Assembly: GCA_037447655.1 (NCBI GenBank)
Contig: JBBHKE010001313.1
Location: 1-64,000 of the forward strand
Direction: 5' to 3'
DNA: 64,000 bases
Source of the DNA: Zygnema cylindricum
Taxonomy: Eukaryota > Streptophyta > Zygnematophyceae > Zygnematales > Zygnemataceae
How positions within the stretch are numbered: the stretch's first letter is position 1; each line of letters opens with the position of its first letter. A program made the translations under genes and the position numbers. The notes beneath the pieces were generated by a model. It was given only the letters and a program-made list of their open reading frames with translations. It searched no databases and was not told the DNA's origin. Shown in pieces: positions 38,660 through 51,628 of this stretch.

Positions 38660-40241
38660 TAATAGACTTCATTTCATCGTTTGCCACCTCCATCCATTGA
38701 TTTCTCTCAAGTGATGAGAAGGCCTCCTAGATCGTTAGAGGCTCCTCTATAGCTGCAAAAAAAGCAAAGTGAGAACTTGCTTGCAGACGACTGCTAGATC
38801 TCTTTCCCACTGGCAATTTAGAGGTTGAGATCGTCGGCAACCTATGATTTTTTTGTTTAGTGTGAACTGTAACTTGATCTGGTACATAGTCTGTAGTAGT
38901 TCCTTCCAAGTGAGGCGTAGCTTGTGGTGAAGCATCGTGTAAAGGAACCAAAGGAACTGAAAGAAGAGGTGTCCCACTTGCCGGTGGAAAGTAGACTCGC
39001 TACGTATGGTGAAAAATGACATATTCTTGCTTTTCCTTTGCCGGTTGATTTGGCATTTTAAAAAGGTAAACCGAATCTTGTTCATCTTAAATCTGGATAT
39101 TCCTAGAAATAATCACTTTTTGTTTCTCAAATACAAAAACTCTATATCCTTTTGCATTATCATCATACCCCATAAAAATTCCTAGTAAGCCATTAGCCTC
39201 CATTTTCCATCTATCTTGTGAAGTATCTAGAATAAAACACTTACTGCCAAAGATTTTAAAGTGGCTAACATCAGGTTTCTCTCCTGTCCAAAACTCATAA
39301 GGTGTGGTGCTAACAGATCTAGAAGTTATTCTGTTCTTAATATAAACAACATAATTCAGTGTTTCAACCCAAAATTTCAAATCTAGCCCTTTATCTGCAA
39401 CCATGGACCGAGCACTCTCTGTCACTGTACTGTTTAATCTTTCAAAAACACCATTCTGTTCCGGTGTATATGGAACAGTAAGATTGTGACTAATACCTTC
39501 TTGAATGAGAAATTCTTCGAATTCCTTTGATGTGTATTCTCTTCATTGTCCGATCTCAACGCCAAGATTGGAACTCCATAAAGTTTTTCCGCCCACACTT
39601 TGTAGTGTTTAAAGTGAGTGAACACTTCACTCTTATATTGCATGAAGTAGACTTTAGTGTACCTTGAGTAGTCATGTGCGAATGTAACCATATAGTGGAT
39701 GCCTCCAGCTGAAGCTACTGAAGAAAGACCGAGAACATCAGAGTGTATTAGCCGCAAAACTTTCTCCGATCTGTGGTCTGTTTCCTGTGGAAATGGCAAT
39801 TTGTGAATCTTGCCAAGTGAACAACCATCAGATGATTTTATAGGATGAGAACTGAGAGAAGCCCCCTCGATTTTTCCCGAATTCACCATTTTCTTAAGAC
39901 TATCATAATTTATATATCCTGATATTTTATGCCACAACTCATTGTCAGATTGGACACTGGAGTAGAGAACATCATTTTCTTTATAGTCAGCCATGTCTAT
40001 CCGGTACATTTTGCTAACATCTCTAGTTTCTGTTACTGCTACTTTCCCTTTCTTGCTAACCAGCTATCTCCCTCCTTGCAGAACAACTTCAAAGCCTTTG
40101 CTCTCCACTTATGATGTAGAACTTAATTTTTTCTTAAAGTCTGGAACATATAAAACATTGTGAAGGGTTCTCTCTACCGACTTTCCCCCCACATCTACCA
40201 TCAAAGATACATCACCCTAAGCTGAGGTTTGAACACTCATG
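38660..40241 (-). pseudogene. C integrase and start of RT
   Basis: Pre-integrase LWHKISGYINYDSLKKM, zinc pair DGCSLGKIHKLPFP, core RLIHSDVLGLSSVASAGGIH and LALRSDNEENTHQRN (frameshifted at the second D), and the E block near 39425-39460. The C-terminus is [34 protein letters not shown] opens with WMEVANDEMKSIMEA near 38670-38700, where G2 begins. The left end is lost; the right end is cut by A2. Confidence 0.8.
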
Positions 40242-41297
40242 TGAAACTCTGAGACCTCCATAAGTCCTCAGAGTGGACAGCTTTCAAGAAGCCTCTAGGA
40301 TAATCCTGACCCCTTTGTGTTTCAGCAAGAATAACTGCCACCCTAGCACACAAACACTCTTACCACCTGCACCCCTATGAAGGCAAAACTCCCCTGAGTC
40401 GATAACAAAAAGAATCTCTGAATTTGCTCCCCTGAGTTGTAAGTTATGGAGGGTCAAAATTGACCTTTTGTACAGAAGCTCTCTGGGAGAGGGGGTCATA
40501 TCTTCTAATTTTTCTAAGTCATATCTCTCTCACAGCCTCTATCTACTGATGTACGGAACCTATCACATTACAGTTCCGTACGCAAAAGTACAGCTGCCGG
40601 TGTACTTTATGTACGGACATTGTACGACATGGCCTAAATGTCGACACATGTCATATCCGGATTCGGTGCCATAATCTCCGGAGATTCCCCGATCCAATAT
40701 AATTACGCCACGCGTCATCCGATGTGGCGATGGCCACAAACCGCCGAAATCTTCTTCCACGATCTCGGCGCTAATTTCGGCCGTCCGATTAGAATCGAAT
40801 TTAATCTTAGCCGTAATAAATACATGCGCCGTATTCGTTTCACTTAAGAAATAAATGCGCGGTATTGATTTCTTGCTCGTACCGTATTCCGTACTTATAC
40901 ATTACCAGATCTATCTATACCGTAAACAATTACAGTTAAATGATTTATCCTACGTTTATATGTTTAAATAACTATCAAACTATATACTACGTAATGTTAT
41001 TCCTAGAGTTAACGGCTAAGGCTATAGGCTACTTCCTGTCTGCCGGCCGGTTGGTACAACGATCAATTCCTGTCGCCGGCATATACCTTTTAAATAAATA
41101 AACCCTAATTAATAAAAATTTCCCGTAAACCTCTAGATAGCCTAGGAAGCCATGGCTCTAGCTCCCTCTCGAATTTCTCAGTGACTGCGACAAGTTTGAG
41201 AGTTTGGAGAGAGAAGTTAGAGGTAGACTGCCTCGGCTTCTTTCTATATTTCCATTTAGACCTAAAAAATACTAAAAATGTACCATTAATTTCTACA
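40242..41297 (-). mobile_element. A2 3' LTR
   Basis: 1056 bp, TG...CA. It is more diverged from A1 than the two A1 LTRs are from each other. Confidence 0.9.
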
Positions 41298-42988
41298 CTA
41301 CCCTTATTTTCTAGTCAATCTTTAATTTCAGACCGCACTTCTCCCTGCAGAAAATTAGCTTAGGGGAAGGCACAGGTTTGGTCATCATATCTGCTACCAT
41401 CTCACTTTATGGTCTGTACTCTAAACTGATTATTTTGTTTTCTACTTTCTCTCTAACAAAGCTGAGTCTAATGTCCATGTGTTTGGCTTTAAAATGATGT
41501 TTAGGATTGGCAGAAATAGCGATTGCTACCTGATTATCACAAAATATTTTCTGCACACCACTCTTAAGGTGACCAAGCTCACCAAGGAAAGACTTGACCC
41601 ACATCAATTCTTTTACAGCAGAGCAAGAGGCCATATACTCAGCCTCCATGGTGGACTGAGCAATAACCTTTTGCTGTTTGCTACTCCAACAACAAGCCCC
41701 ATCACCCACATATAATACATATCCAGAAGTGCATCTCCTCATTGGAGCATCACCATAACTGGCATCACTCCAAGTAGTGATGTCAGTATTCTCCCCACAC
41801 AAATGCAACCATAGATCCCGAGTTCCTATCAAACATCTAAGGAATCTCTTAGCTGCCTCCCAATCCTTCTTAATGGGAGCATTTAGACTTCTACTCAGCG
41901 CTCCTACAGTTGCAGCTAAATCCGGCCAGGTACAATTCATAAAATAGATTAGACTTCCCACTACTTGCCTGTAAGGAATAGTCTCCATAAACTTCTGTTC
42001 TTCAGGAGATAATTCCTCGTCTAAAACTATGACTCCTTCTTCCTCACTCCCCTCACTTCCCTTCTTCAACTCTATTGGAGTTGTACAACTATTAACTTTA
42101 TCCATTTGAAATTTTTCAAGCATGTTCCCTATTGCTTCCTTTTGAGTCAATCTTATAATTTTCCTTTTTCTACTTGAATTCCCAAAATATATTTTGCTTC
42201 TCCCATATCTTTCATTTCAAATCTCCCCTTAAGATCGGTTTTATGTTTATTAATTTTTTCCATTGATTTACTTAAAACAAGCAAATCATCAACATAAATT
42301 GCAATAAATATAAAAACTTCCTCATCTTCAAAAACATAGATTGAGTGATCTGAGCTGATCGGAATATATCCCAGACCGGTAAGAAACTCATCAAGCTTCT
42401 TATTCCTTTGTAGAGGCGCCTATTTCAAACCATAAAGAGATTTAATCAGCCGGCATACCTTACTCTCCTCTCCTTCCTCCACAAAACCTTCGGGTTGTTT
42501 CATGAAGATCTCCTCTTCCAATTCTCCATGCAAAAAGGATGTCTTGATGTCCATCTGGTGCACTTCCATGTCTTCTGCTGCTGCTAAATTGAGAAGTATG
42601 CGGACGGAGGGAAATTCGACCACCGGGGCAAAGGTTTCCTCGTAGTGAATTCCCTCCTTTTGTGTAAATCCCTTTGCCACTAATCTGGCCTTGTAGCGCT
42701 CGATTGTATTATCTGCGTTCAGTTTTAATTTGAAAACCCACTTACAACTGATTGGTTTTCGGTGATGTGGACAATCCACCAGCTCCCAAGTATCGGCTGC
42801 CATGATTGAGGCCATCTCCTCATTGATGGTTGTCTTCCACCGGTTTCTTTCTGGACAAGTCACCGCCTCTCCATAAGTTTGAGGTTCATCTTGATTAGAT
42901 AGTTTAGTTACCTTGTTATTAACCTGTTTTTCTTGCAGTCTTTTGATACTTTTCCTCCCCCCTTCAAAATCTGAGGTCGGAATAGATG
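41298..42988 (-). pseudogene. A2 reverse transcriptase and RNase H
   Basis: Same domains as A1. RT opening TWELVDCPHHRKPISCKWVF with [20 protein letters not shown] (about 42640-42800), then MKQPEGFVEEGEESKVCRLI. A stop follows SLYGLK (42420), then the active-site region (IYVDDLLVLSKS, about 42275-42310). A frameshift precedes 42150. RNase H is intact in 41407-42150 (TTWSDASYGDAP, QSTMEAEYMASCSAVKELMW). The frame of 42420-43103 crosses into B LTR sequence; its N-terminal [10 protein letters not shown] part belongs to B. Confidence 0.87.
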
Positions 42989-43113
42989 GTTCTTGTTGTT
43001 CTGAGGCAAGTGTTGGTACTGAAGATGAAGAAGATGCAGCAGTAGTCATCGTAGAACAAATCAAGAGAGGAAGCTTCCACAAATACCGATGGCTGAACAG
43101 CAACTTTGACAGA

Positions 43114-43305
43114 CTATAACCTCGGAGCCTGTTTCAGACCATAAAGGGACTTCAACAGTTTACAGACCAGATTTTCTTTCCCTTTTTCTACATACATCTC
43201 TGGCTGCTTCATATAAATTACTTCCTCCAAATCACCATGCAAGAAAGCTGTCTTAACATCCATCTGATGCAATTCCATATCTTCTATTGCAGCAAGAGAT
43301 AGCAA
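43114..43305 (-). pseudogene. B RT fragment after frameshift
   Basis: Continues the B RT in another frame ([51 protein letters not shown]) until the deletion joint with LTR sequence. Confidence 0.85.
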
Positions 43306-46141
43306 AACTCTAACAGTGGAAAGCGAACCACAGGAGAGAAGGTCTCTTCATAGTCAATTCCCTCCTTTTGGCTAAATCCCTTAGCAACCAGTCTAGCTTT
43401 ATATCTTTCAATTGTATTATCAGGATTCAATTTTAATTTGAAGACCCACTTACAACCGATAGCTTTCCTGTTCGGTGGGAGCTCCACAAGCTCCCAAGTT
43501 TGGGCTTCCATAATTGACTTTATCTCTTCATTTGCAGCCGAGATCCAATGATCCTTTTCAGGAACGGAAAAAGCTTCATGAATAGTAAGCGGCTCCCCTG
43601 TGCTTGCAGAAAAAGCACTCTCAACTCGGTCGCCTCGAAGGCGGCTACTTTGCCTTCTTCCCCCCGGAAAATCTGACGCGGGAACGGTTGGTTCCTTAGA
43701 TTGCCGCACAAGGCGTGTATTCGGAGGAGCATCGACAGAAGGAGCAGCTCCAGAAGGAGTATTAGACGGCCCAGAGGCATTTGGGAGAGAGGTAGAAGAA
43801 GTAGAAGAGGATGGAGTAAAAGGTACCTGCTCAAGAATGATATACTCTTGTATTTTCTCTTTCCTTTCAGCTGCATCCATACTTAAAACGTCAACAGATT
43901 GACTTTCTTCTTTAATCTGAATATTCCTGGCTGTTTGAAGACATCCTTTCTGAGGATTATACACTCTATAACCTGCAGATTCATCATCATAGCCTAAAAA
44001 GACGCCAGGTACAGATTTTGGACTAAGCTTCCAATTAGGAAGATTATCCAAGATAAAACATTTGCTACCAAAAACTCTAAAATGACTAACATTTGGCTTT
44101 TTGCCTGTCCAAACTTCATAAGGTGTCTTACCCCTAACAGCCCGGGTTTCCACTCTATTTCTGATATAAGAAGCACAATGAAAAGCTTCCCCCCAAAACT
44201 TTGGATCCACACCTTTATCGGCCATCATAGATCGAGCACATTCAGTCAAAGTCCGATTAAGTCTCTCGGCAACACCATTTTGTTCCGGTGTGTACGGAGC
44301 AGTAAATTCACGAGAGATGCCATTCTCTTTCAAAAAATCAGCAAATGCATGAGATACATACTCTCCACCATTATCCGTTCGCAAAGCAAGAATAGATTTG
44401 CCGTGAAGTTTCTCCGCCCAGATTTTGTAGTGCTTAAAGTGAGTGAAGACTTCTCCCTTCTCCTTCATGAAGTATAGGTGACTATATCGGGAGTAATCGT
44501 CTGTAAAGGTGACAAAGAAGCGGCTGCCACCAAGAGAGAGAACTTTGGAAGGGCCGAAGACATCAGAGTGAATAATACCAAGGAGATCTGTGGCTCGATG
44601 ATCAGAAACTTGTGGTAGAGGAAGCTTGTAAAGCTTTCCGAGAGCACAACCATCACAAACATGGGACTCTTTTTGACCAAGCTTGACTCCCTCTATCATA
44701 TTATGGTTTATCATCTTAGTAAGTCTCTCATGGTGCACATGACCAAGCCTTTTATGCCACAAAACATTATCACATAGGACACTGGAGTACGCAAAATCAA
44801 TTTTATTAGCCAGGTCCATGCGGTACAAAAAGTTTGGGCCTCTAGTTCCTACTAGAGCTACTCTTCCATTCTTGCTCACTATTTTCTTGCCATTTTTCTG
44901 GAGAACCTCAAAGCCTTTGCTTTCAGCTACAGAAGTAGAAAACTGATTTTTCTTGAACTTTGGAACATACAACACATCATACAAAGTTCTCTTAACAACC
45001 TTTCCATCTATCACACAATCGAGATCTATGTTTCCTTTGGCATTTGATTCAACAGCATAGCCACAAGCATAAAAGATCTGACGTAAAGAAATAGAAGACA
45101 TCTCCTTAAACCAAGACTTGTTCCAACACATGTATGAAGAGCTGCCGGAATCCATTATCCATCCGAGGTCCTTTTCTCCTTCCATCATGTCGAGTTTAGC
45201 GAGAGCAAAGAACTCTTTGTCATCAGTTTTTGGAAAACTGATCACATCAGGTGTCGTTTCCTCGGTCTTTTTCTTCTCCAATTCCGTATCCTCCGCTGAA
45301 AATGCAACAATTTTATTCGGAGGTTTTTGGGAAATGGGAGGTCCGCGGTGTCTCCATCCTTTCCGAAAGGTACCTGTTTCAAGAGCTTTTATATACAAAG
45401 GACAAGCTCTGAAGGAGTGACCATCAGTATAGCAATAAACACATTTCTCAAACTGAGGATTAAACTGATTCCCTTGATATCTATTTTCCCTCTGAAACTG
45501 AGCCGTAAATGCTACAGCTGGTTTTCCAAATCCTAAAACTGTCTGAGTAGCCTCTTCTGCCAAGATAAACTCTATAGCTGTTTGCAAATTCCAAAGAGGT
45601 TTAGACAATTTTTTCATTTCATCTGAGGCTCCTTTATATTCATTAGGAAGCCCCTTTAGGAGAATCATGGCCTGATGATAAGGGGAGAAAGTCCCCCCAG
45701 AACATGCATTTTCTGACAGTAACATTCGAAACCGATTAGTGTATTCCACCATGCTACCACTTGTGTACTTATACTCATAGATTTGACCAGCAGTTATAAT
45801 CTCATGCTGGTCACTAGCTTTAACATAAGAAGATTTCAATGCATCCCACAAATCTGATGCCTTTGCAACATTAATATAAGTCATATGCAATTCTTTTGAT
45901 ATCATAAGCTTTACTAAATGCAAAGCCTGGTCATTTTTCTGATCAAAACTGGCATCAGATTCTGCAAATGATCCATTTAACACATCAATAAGTTTCACTT
46001 GCTTGAAGTAAGACTTAACCAAATCTGCCCAATACAGATATTCACGTCCATCAAAGACCGGAATTCGTGAAGGCGGGCCCGTGACCTGTTGTTCTGAGAC
46101 AAGTGTTGGTACTGAAGATGAAGAAGATGCAGCAGTAGTCA
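43284..46141 (-). CDS. B Gag-Pol polyprotein, about 950 codons open
   Basis: One uninterrupted frame; I place the start at [19 protein letters not shown] (46141, inside the 5' LTR), although the frame is open to 46289. Order: Gag UBN2 ([20 protein letters not shown]), knuckle [14 protein letters not shown] (CX2CX4HX4C), protease [12 protein letters not shown], and pre-integrase [17 protein letters not shown] with CDGCALGK. The integrase core is [37 protein letters not shown] and [20 protein letters not shown] (D-D-E all present). RT then starts at [20 protein letters not shown] and runs to VVRFP, where a frameshift ends it near 43320. The best-preserved coding region of the window. Confidence 0.92.
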
Positions 46142-46815
46142 TCGTAGAACAAATCAAGAGAGGAAGCTTCCACAAATACCGATGGCTGAACAGCAACTTT
46201 GACAGACTATAACTTTCAGAAAAACGTCCTGAAAATTTACCACAATGTAGATAATATACAAAGGAACACACACACAAAATTTCAATCAATTCCGCTCACA
46301 AATCTGTGAGATATATAGAAATGAAATTACATAAAACTGAGTGTACAGTTTTCATATCATTTGTTCCTAAAAATCAAATTCACTAAGTCCTACTTTTATA
46401 CACCGAAACTACACTAAGCTGTACGGAGGCATTCCAGCCGTACATCTAACATTCTATCACAAATATTTACACCGAAGTTCAGACAACGTAAAGTGATAAT
46501 GATCTAGTCACGCCTTGTCACTATTTGTTGGCGGCGGCTGTCAGCGGTCCGATTAGAGGATTTGGCACCGTAGAATTTACTTCACGAAGTCCAGTGGTCC
46601 TGCCGAATTTCCGTACGTCCACGGAGGACATACTCACGCAATCTCCCAAGTGACGACACGTGTCCCAAGTGTGAATGAACCGTGAACTCCCAACTTCACT
46701 GTCACACTAATTTCGGTAAGTACTGAACCGAACTCAACCAAAAATAGCTTAAGTCCTGAACAGCTCTCTCTCACAGCTGAGGCATACAGAGGACTAAAGC
46801 TTTCTAAAAACAACA
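46087..46815 (-). mobile_element. B 5' LTR
   Basis: 729 bp, ends TGTTGTT and AACAACA, nearly identical to the solo LTR at 23669-24406. Confidence 0.93.
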
Positions 46816-46819
46816 GTTC

Positions 46820-48560
46820 TCGTGGATTCTTTCGAACAAACTCGGCTTCTCCCCTATCCCTTGATTCCGAATCAATTTCCACCATGTCTTCCGCTTCGAG
46901 TAGAGTTGTCACTGGAGTTTCCACAGCCGAGTCCTATTCGTTCTGATTTGTACCTGCAAGAATGTCATCTTCTCTAAAACCTGGATAGTTAGGAAGCTCA
47001 AAGTCATCAGAATTTTCTGACTCAAATCTGATTTTTACTGACTTCGTATATTTGAAGGGATCCACAGATTTTCCTTCATCCATAACTACTAGATGCTTTA
47101 CTAAGATTATATCTTCCCCTTTTAGATCATACACTTTATATCCTTCAACATCTTCATCATATCCTAATAAGTATCCCGGTTTTCCTTTAGGATCTAGCTT
47201 CCAATTGGACCGATCAGTATCTAGACTGAATACTTGACTGCCGAAAACCTTTAAGTGAGATATGTCTGGTTTCCGGCCTGTCCATCTCTCATAAGGTGTT
47301 TGATCTTTTAAAGTTGAAGTAAGAACTCTATTCTTGAGGTAATTAGCACAGTTCATTGCTTCTCCCCAAAACCTTTTTCCTATCTTTTTATCCGACAACA
47401 TACTTCTAGCACTATCACTTAGTGTTCTATTTAACCTTTCAGCTACCCCATTCTGTTCAGGATTTTTCTGGAACTGTCTTTTGGTGTTGGACCCCATCTT
47501 CCCTCAAAAAATCCTCAAACTGGTTAGAAGTATACTCTCCACCATTGTCACTCCTTACTCTCTTGATTGGAGTTTCATGGAGTTTTTCGCTCCACGCTTT
47601 ATATTGTCTAAAACAATCCTCAGCTTCTGACTTGTTTTTCAAAAAATACACCCGGGAATAGGGAGACCAATCATCAGTTATAGTCATCATAAATCTCTTC
47701 CCCCCCGGTGAGGGCACTCTAGCCGGTCCCCAAATATCTGTGTGTACTAGATCTAGAAGTTTTTCTCCCTTGTAGGTGGCTGTTTTAGGAAAGGGTAATC
47801 TGTGTGCTTTACCTTGAGCACACCCACTACAATCACTTATATTATCACTCTCACTGAACTGAATCCCTTCCACCACTCCCATCTTTTTCGCCTCTCTTAA
47901 CTTATCTAGATTCACATGCCCAAGCCTCTTATGCCACATCATAATATCATGAACATCAGCATAATAAAGTTTCTTCTTTCTATTACTTAAAACCAGCCTA
48001 AACATCCCATGGCTACCTTTCTCAGCAATGAAATAGACATCCTCCTCAAAACTAGCAGTAAAGACTCCTTCCCTAGTGCTACTGAAAAAACCCTTATCAT
48101 CTAATACTGATGTAGAGATAAGGTTTTTGTTCAACTCCGGAATAAACAATATATCGGAGAATGTTAATATGGATGTCTTTCCTTCTACTAACACTTTAAG
48201 ATCTACCGATCCTACAAGAGTAGTGGTGACTATCCTCCCATCCCTGTACTCTATCTCTACGGTGGGAATCTTTCTTATCTTAGTGAACAAGTGCCTATCC
48301 TTACACATGTGCATTGAGGCACCTGAATCTATAATCCAGCCTGCTTCACCTTTCAATCCACCGTAAGCACATTTCTGCCTTCGTGTAATTTCGACCTCAT
48401 TTTTCGCCTCCAACTCCTCATCCAAAAGGAGCTCATCGTCCTCGTCCTCGGATTCCGCCTCAAGTACCTGTGTGACAAGGGCCTTTTTCTTTCCTCTCGG
48501 GATACCACCGTTCTGCCCCTCCTTTAACCGAAGCTCAGTTAGCTTAGTGCACTGTGCCAT
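46820..48560 (-). pseudogene. A2 protease, integrase and linker
   Basis: Protease GWIIDSGASMHMCKDRHLF with an intact DSG (about 48310-48350). Pre-integrase [22 protein letters not shown]. Integrase core DLVHTDIWGPARVPSPGGKR and VRSDNGGEYTSNQFEDFL. A one-base frameshift at about 47465 (EKS versus [15 protein letters not shown]), then the C-terminal blocks to GYLLGYDEDVEGYKVYDLKG, and a stop at about 46931. It is interrupted by B at 46815. Confidence 0.88.
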
Positions 48561-49467
48561 ATAGTGCCCCGGTTTCTTACAAAAATGACATAAACCTTTG
48601 GGAGCCCTTGGTTCGAACTCGTCAACCTGTTTTTTCTGCTGCCTACCCCCATAGTTTTCGACCGGTTTTCAAGAATCCATGTTCCTCCAATCAGTCGCTG
48701 TTGCCAAGGCTTGGCCACTCTTTCCTCCCCTTCGGATCTCAATCGTATTCTCTCGAACGAGAATCATCCCTACCACTGAGTTCCATATTCACCTTGAGTC
48801 CGACAAGTCCTGCACACGGTTGACTATGTTCTCGAACTCATCAGGTAACTTCATCAGTAAACAGTTAACCTTTTCTTTTTCACTAAAATCTTTTCCCGCA
48901 CTCTTTAGCTCCATGAAGAGTGTAGCAAGCTCATTGCAAAAATCCAACATATTTCCCCCTTTGTATACATACTCCTTAACTTTCTGATCAGCCAACTCTT
49001 GTTGCTGAATCGTACCACTTCAGTACATCTCTATGAGAGCCAGCCAAAGATCGGATGCCCTTTCTACCTGCAAATGAGGACATGCAAGTCCTTGAGTGAG
49101 ATGGCGTAGGATGAAGTGCTTTGCCGCCATATTGTTGAAGTCCCAGGTTTCAGTATCATTCTCCTCGTTCCTCGGAATGGGTGACATGAATGCCAAACCA
49201 GTTGCTATTGGTGTGGTCGTCTCCTTCTCCTTTCCTTTGTCCACCACCTCTCCTTCTTTTGTTTCCTCCGTTGAAGGTGGATCCTCTTTCCTGATGAATC
49301 TGCTTCCTCCAAACCCTGGAGGAATTCCAAGACTTGATGGACGCCCCAACCGTCCACTCACTATCCCCCAAAACCTTTTTTCGCATAAAGCTCCTATCAT
49401 CATACTTTCCCAGTATATGAATCGAGTTCCATTAAAGATTGGTACCCTAGAGGGTGGGCCCATAACC
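48360..49467 (-). pseudogene. A2 Gag
   Basis: VMGPPSRVPIFNG start over the primer site, UBN2 core (AAKHFILRHLTQGLACPHLQ), a TGA near 49018, QKVKEYVYKGGNMLDFCNEL, then a stop near 48785. The knuckle CHFCKKPGHYMAQC is at about 48555-48600. Confidence 0.87.
49453..49467 (-). other. A2 primer-binding site (half tRNA-iMet)
   Basis: GGTGGGCCCATAACC on the plus strand, adjacent to the 5' LTR at 49468; identical to A1. Confidence 0.8.
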
Positions 49468-50524
49468 TGAAACTATGAGACCTCCATAAGTCCTCAGAGT
49501 GGACAGCTTTCAAGAAGCATCTAAGATAATCCTAACCCCTTTGTGTTTCAGCAAGAATAACTACCGCCCTGGCAGACAAACACTCTGACCACCTGCACCC
49601 CTGTGAAGGCAAGACTCCCCTGAGTCGATAGCAAAAATGATCTCTGAATTTGCTCCCGAAAGCAGTAAGTTATGGAGGTTCAAAGTTGACCTTTTGTACA
49701 GAAGCTTTTGTGGGAGAGAGGGTCCTATCTCCTAATTTTTCTAAGTCCAATCTCTCTCACAGCCTCTATCTACTGATGTACGGAACCAATCACATTACAG
49801 TTCCGTACGCAAAAGTACAGCTGCCGGTATACTTTATGTACGGACATTGTACGACATGGCCTAAATGTCGACACATGTTATATCCGGATTCGGTGCCATA
49901 ATCTCCGGAGACTCCACGATCGAATGTAATTACGCCACGCGTCATCCGATGTGGCGATGGCCACAAACCGCCGAAATCTTCTTCCGCGATCTCGGCGCTA
50001 ATTCCGGCCGTCCGGTTAGAATCGAATTTAATCTTAGCCGTAATAAATACATGCGCCGTATTTGTTTCACTTAAGAAATAAATGCGCGGTATTGATTTCT
50101 TGCTCGTACCGTATTCCGTACTTATACATTACCAGATCTATGTATACCGTAAACAATTACAGTTAAATGATTTATCCTAGTTTATATGTTTAAATAACTA
50201 TCAAACCATATACTACGTAATCTTATTCCTAGAGTTAACGGCTAAGGCTACCGGCTACTTCCTGTCTACCGGCCGGTAGGTACAACGATCAATTCCTGTC
50301 GCCGGCATATACCTTTTAAATAAATAAACCCTAACTAAAATAAATTTTATGTAAACCTCTGGATAGCCTAGGTAGCCATGGCTCTAGCTCCCTCTCCAAT
50401 TTCTCAGTGACTGCGACAAGTTTGAGAGTTTGGAGAGAGAAGTTAGAGGTAGACTCCCTCAGCTTCTTTCTATATTTCTATTTAGACCTAGAAAATACTA
50501 AAAAATGTACCATTAATTTATACA
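49468..50524 (-). mobile_element. A2 5' LTR
   Basis: 1057 bp, pairs with 40242-41297. The outer end is TTTATACA, one substitution from the usual TTTCTACA. Confidence 0.9.
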
Positions 50525-51628
50525 TCATGCCACAAGCATAGAAAATACTCCTTGGAGATGTTTGCTGAAGATTTGCAAAAGTTGCTTTGTTCCAGCACAT
50601 ATGGGTAGACGCTCCCGTGTCCATGATCCATCCTGCATCTTTTGGACCCTCCATTGTAGCCGCTATAGCAAAGAGCTCCGCCTCCTCTTGCTCATTGAAG
50701 CTTCAAGACTCATCTGCATCAGTTGCAGAAGCTGAGAAAAGAGCATTTCCACGGGAAGGATTTCCACAAAAGCCTTTGTGATACTAGCTTTGCTGCCAAC
50801 CTGGCATGTATAAACCTGTTTTATTAGCCTTTTTCAGTTTAGGACAGTACCTGTATCCATGACCCTTCTCAGAACTATAAAAACAAGTAGTAGTAGATGA
50901 CATATTCTATCTCTGATTAAACTGATTCTGATTTTGGTTAAATTGACTCCTGTTCTGATTAATCTGATTTCTTTTCTCAAAGTCTGTGGCAAATGCTTCA
51001 ACTTTTCCTTCTCCTTCAAGGAGTTTAGTATTAGTCTCTTCCTCCAATATAAGATTATACGCTAACTGAAATGACTAGCTAGCTTTATCATGACTCATTA
51101 ATTGAACAGACACACCCTTCATGCTACTAGGGAGACCTCTAATAAGCAGAGCTGCTTTTGAAACTCAGGAAATGACCCCCCAGCAGAAGAGTGAGCATCA
51201 ATAAGGGCACGAAAATTATCACAATACTCGACCATAGTTCCCAACGAGTATTTGTATCCCCAAATTTTTCCAGCCACCAGCAACTCCTCTTGAACATTCG
51301 CTTTCTCAAAAGCGGATTTTATTGATGTCCAAATCTCACTCGCCTTCTTCATTTTCAGTCGAGACATGACCAAATTTTCTGAAATATAAAGAATTAGATT
51401 GTTCCTTGCCATTGAATTCTTTTTCGCCCAAGATCGATCTGTTTCATCAAGGGAGCCATCCAAGACCCCAAATAAGTCAGCAGTTTCAAATGAGGATTCA
51501 ACCATCTCTGCCAAGTAAGCATACTTTTGGCCATTGAAGATAGGAATTATTGACGAAAGGCTCATAACCTGTTGTTCTGCAACCACCGTTGCAAGAGGAG
51601 AACCAGTAGTATTAGTGGACGTAGACAT
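50525..51628 (-). pseudogene. C Gag and protease
   Basis: Start MSTSTNTTGSPLATVVAEQQ (51628, in the LTR), then VMSLSSIIPIFNGQKYAYLA over the primer site, and UBN2 (VAGKIWGYKYSLGTMVEYCD). Frameshifts after 51119. The knuckle near 50840-50885 reads CFYSSEKGHGYRYC, with the second Cys now Ser. The protease near 50590-50645 has IMDTGASTHMCWNK: DTG rather than the DSG of families A and B. Cut by A2 at 50525. Confidence 0.82.

Larger units (their letters stand above)
42994..46815 (-). mobile_element. Copia element B with 3' deletion
   Basis: Target-site duplication GTTCT at 42989-42993 and 46816-46820 shows insertion into A2. Full 5' LTR 46087-46815. Of the 3' LTR only 126 bp remain (42994-43119), joined at about 43120 to the middle of RT. 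The deletion removed the RT active site, RNase H and most of the 3' LTR. Confidence 0.92.
40242..50524 (-). mobile_element. Copia element A2, interrupted by element B
   Basis: LTRs 40242-41297 and 49468-50524, perfect target-site duplication TCATG (40237-40241 and 50525-50529), and a primer site at 49453-49467. Without B it is about 6.5 kb, like A1. Coding pieces lie on both sides of B. Confidence 0.93.

Noticed and set aside
46141-46289. N-terminal extension MIEILCVCSF.. of the B polyprotein
   Set aside because: LTR sequence upstream of the likely Gag start; the open frame is probably chance.
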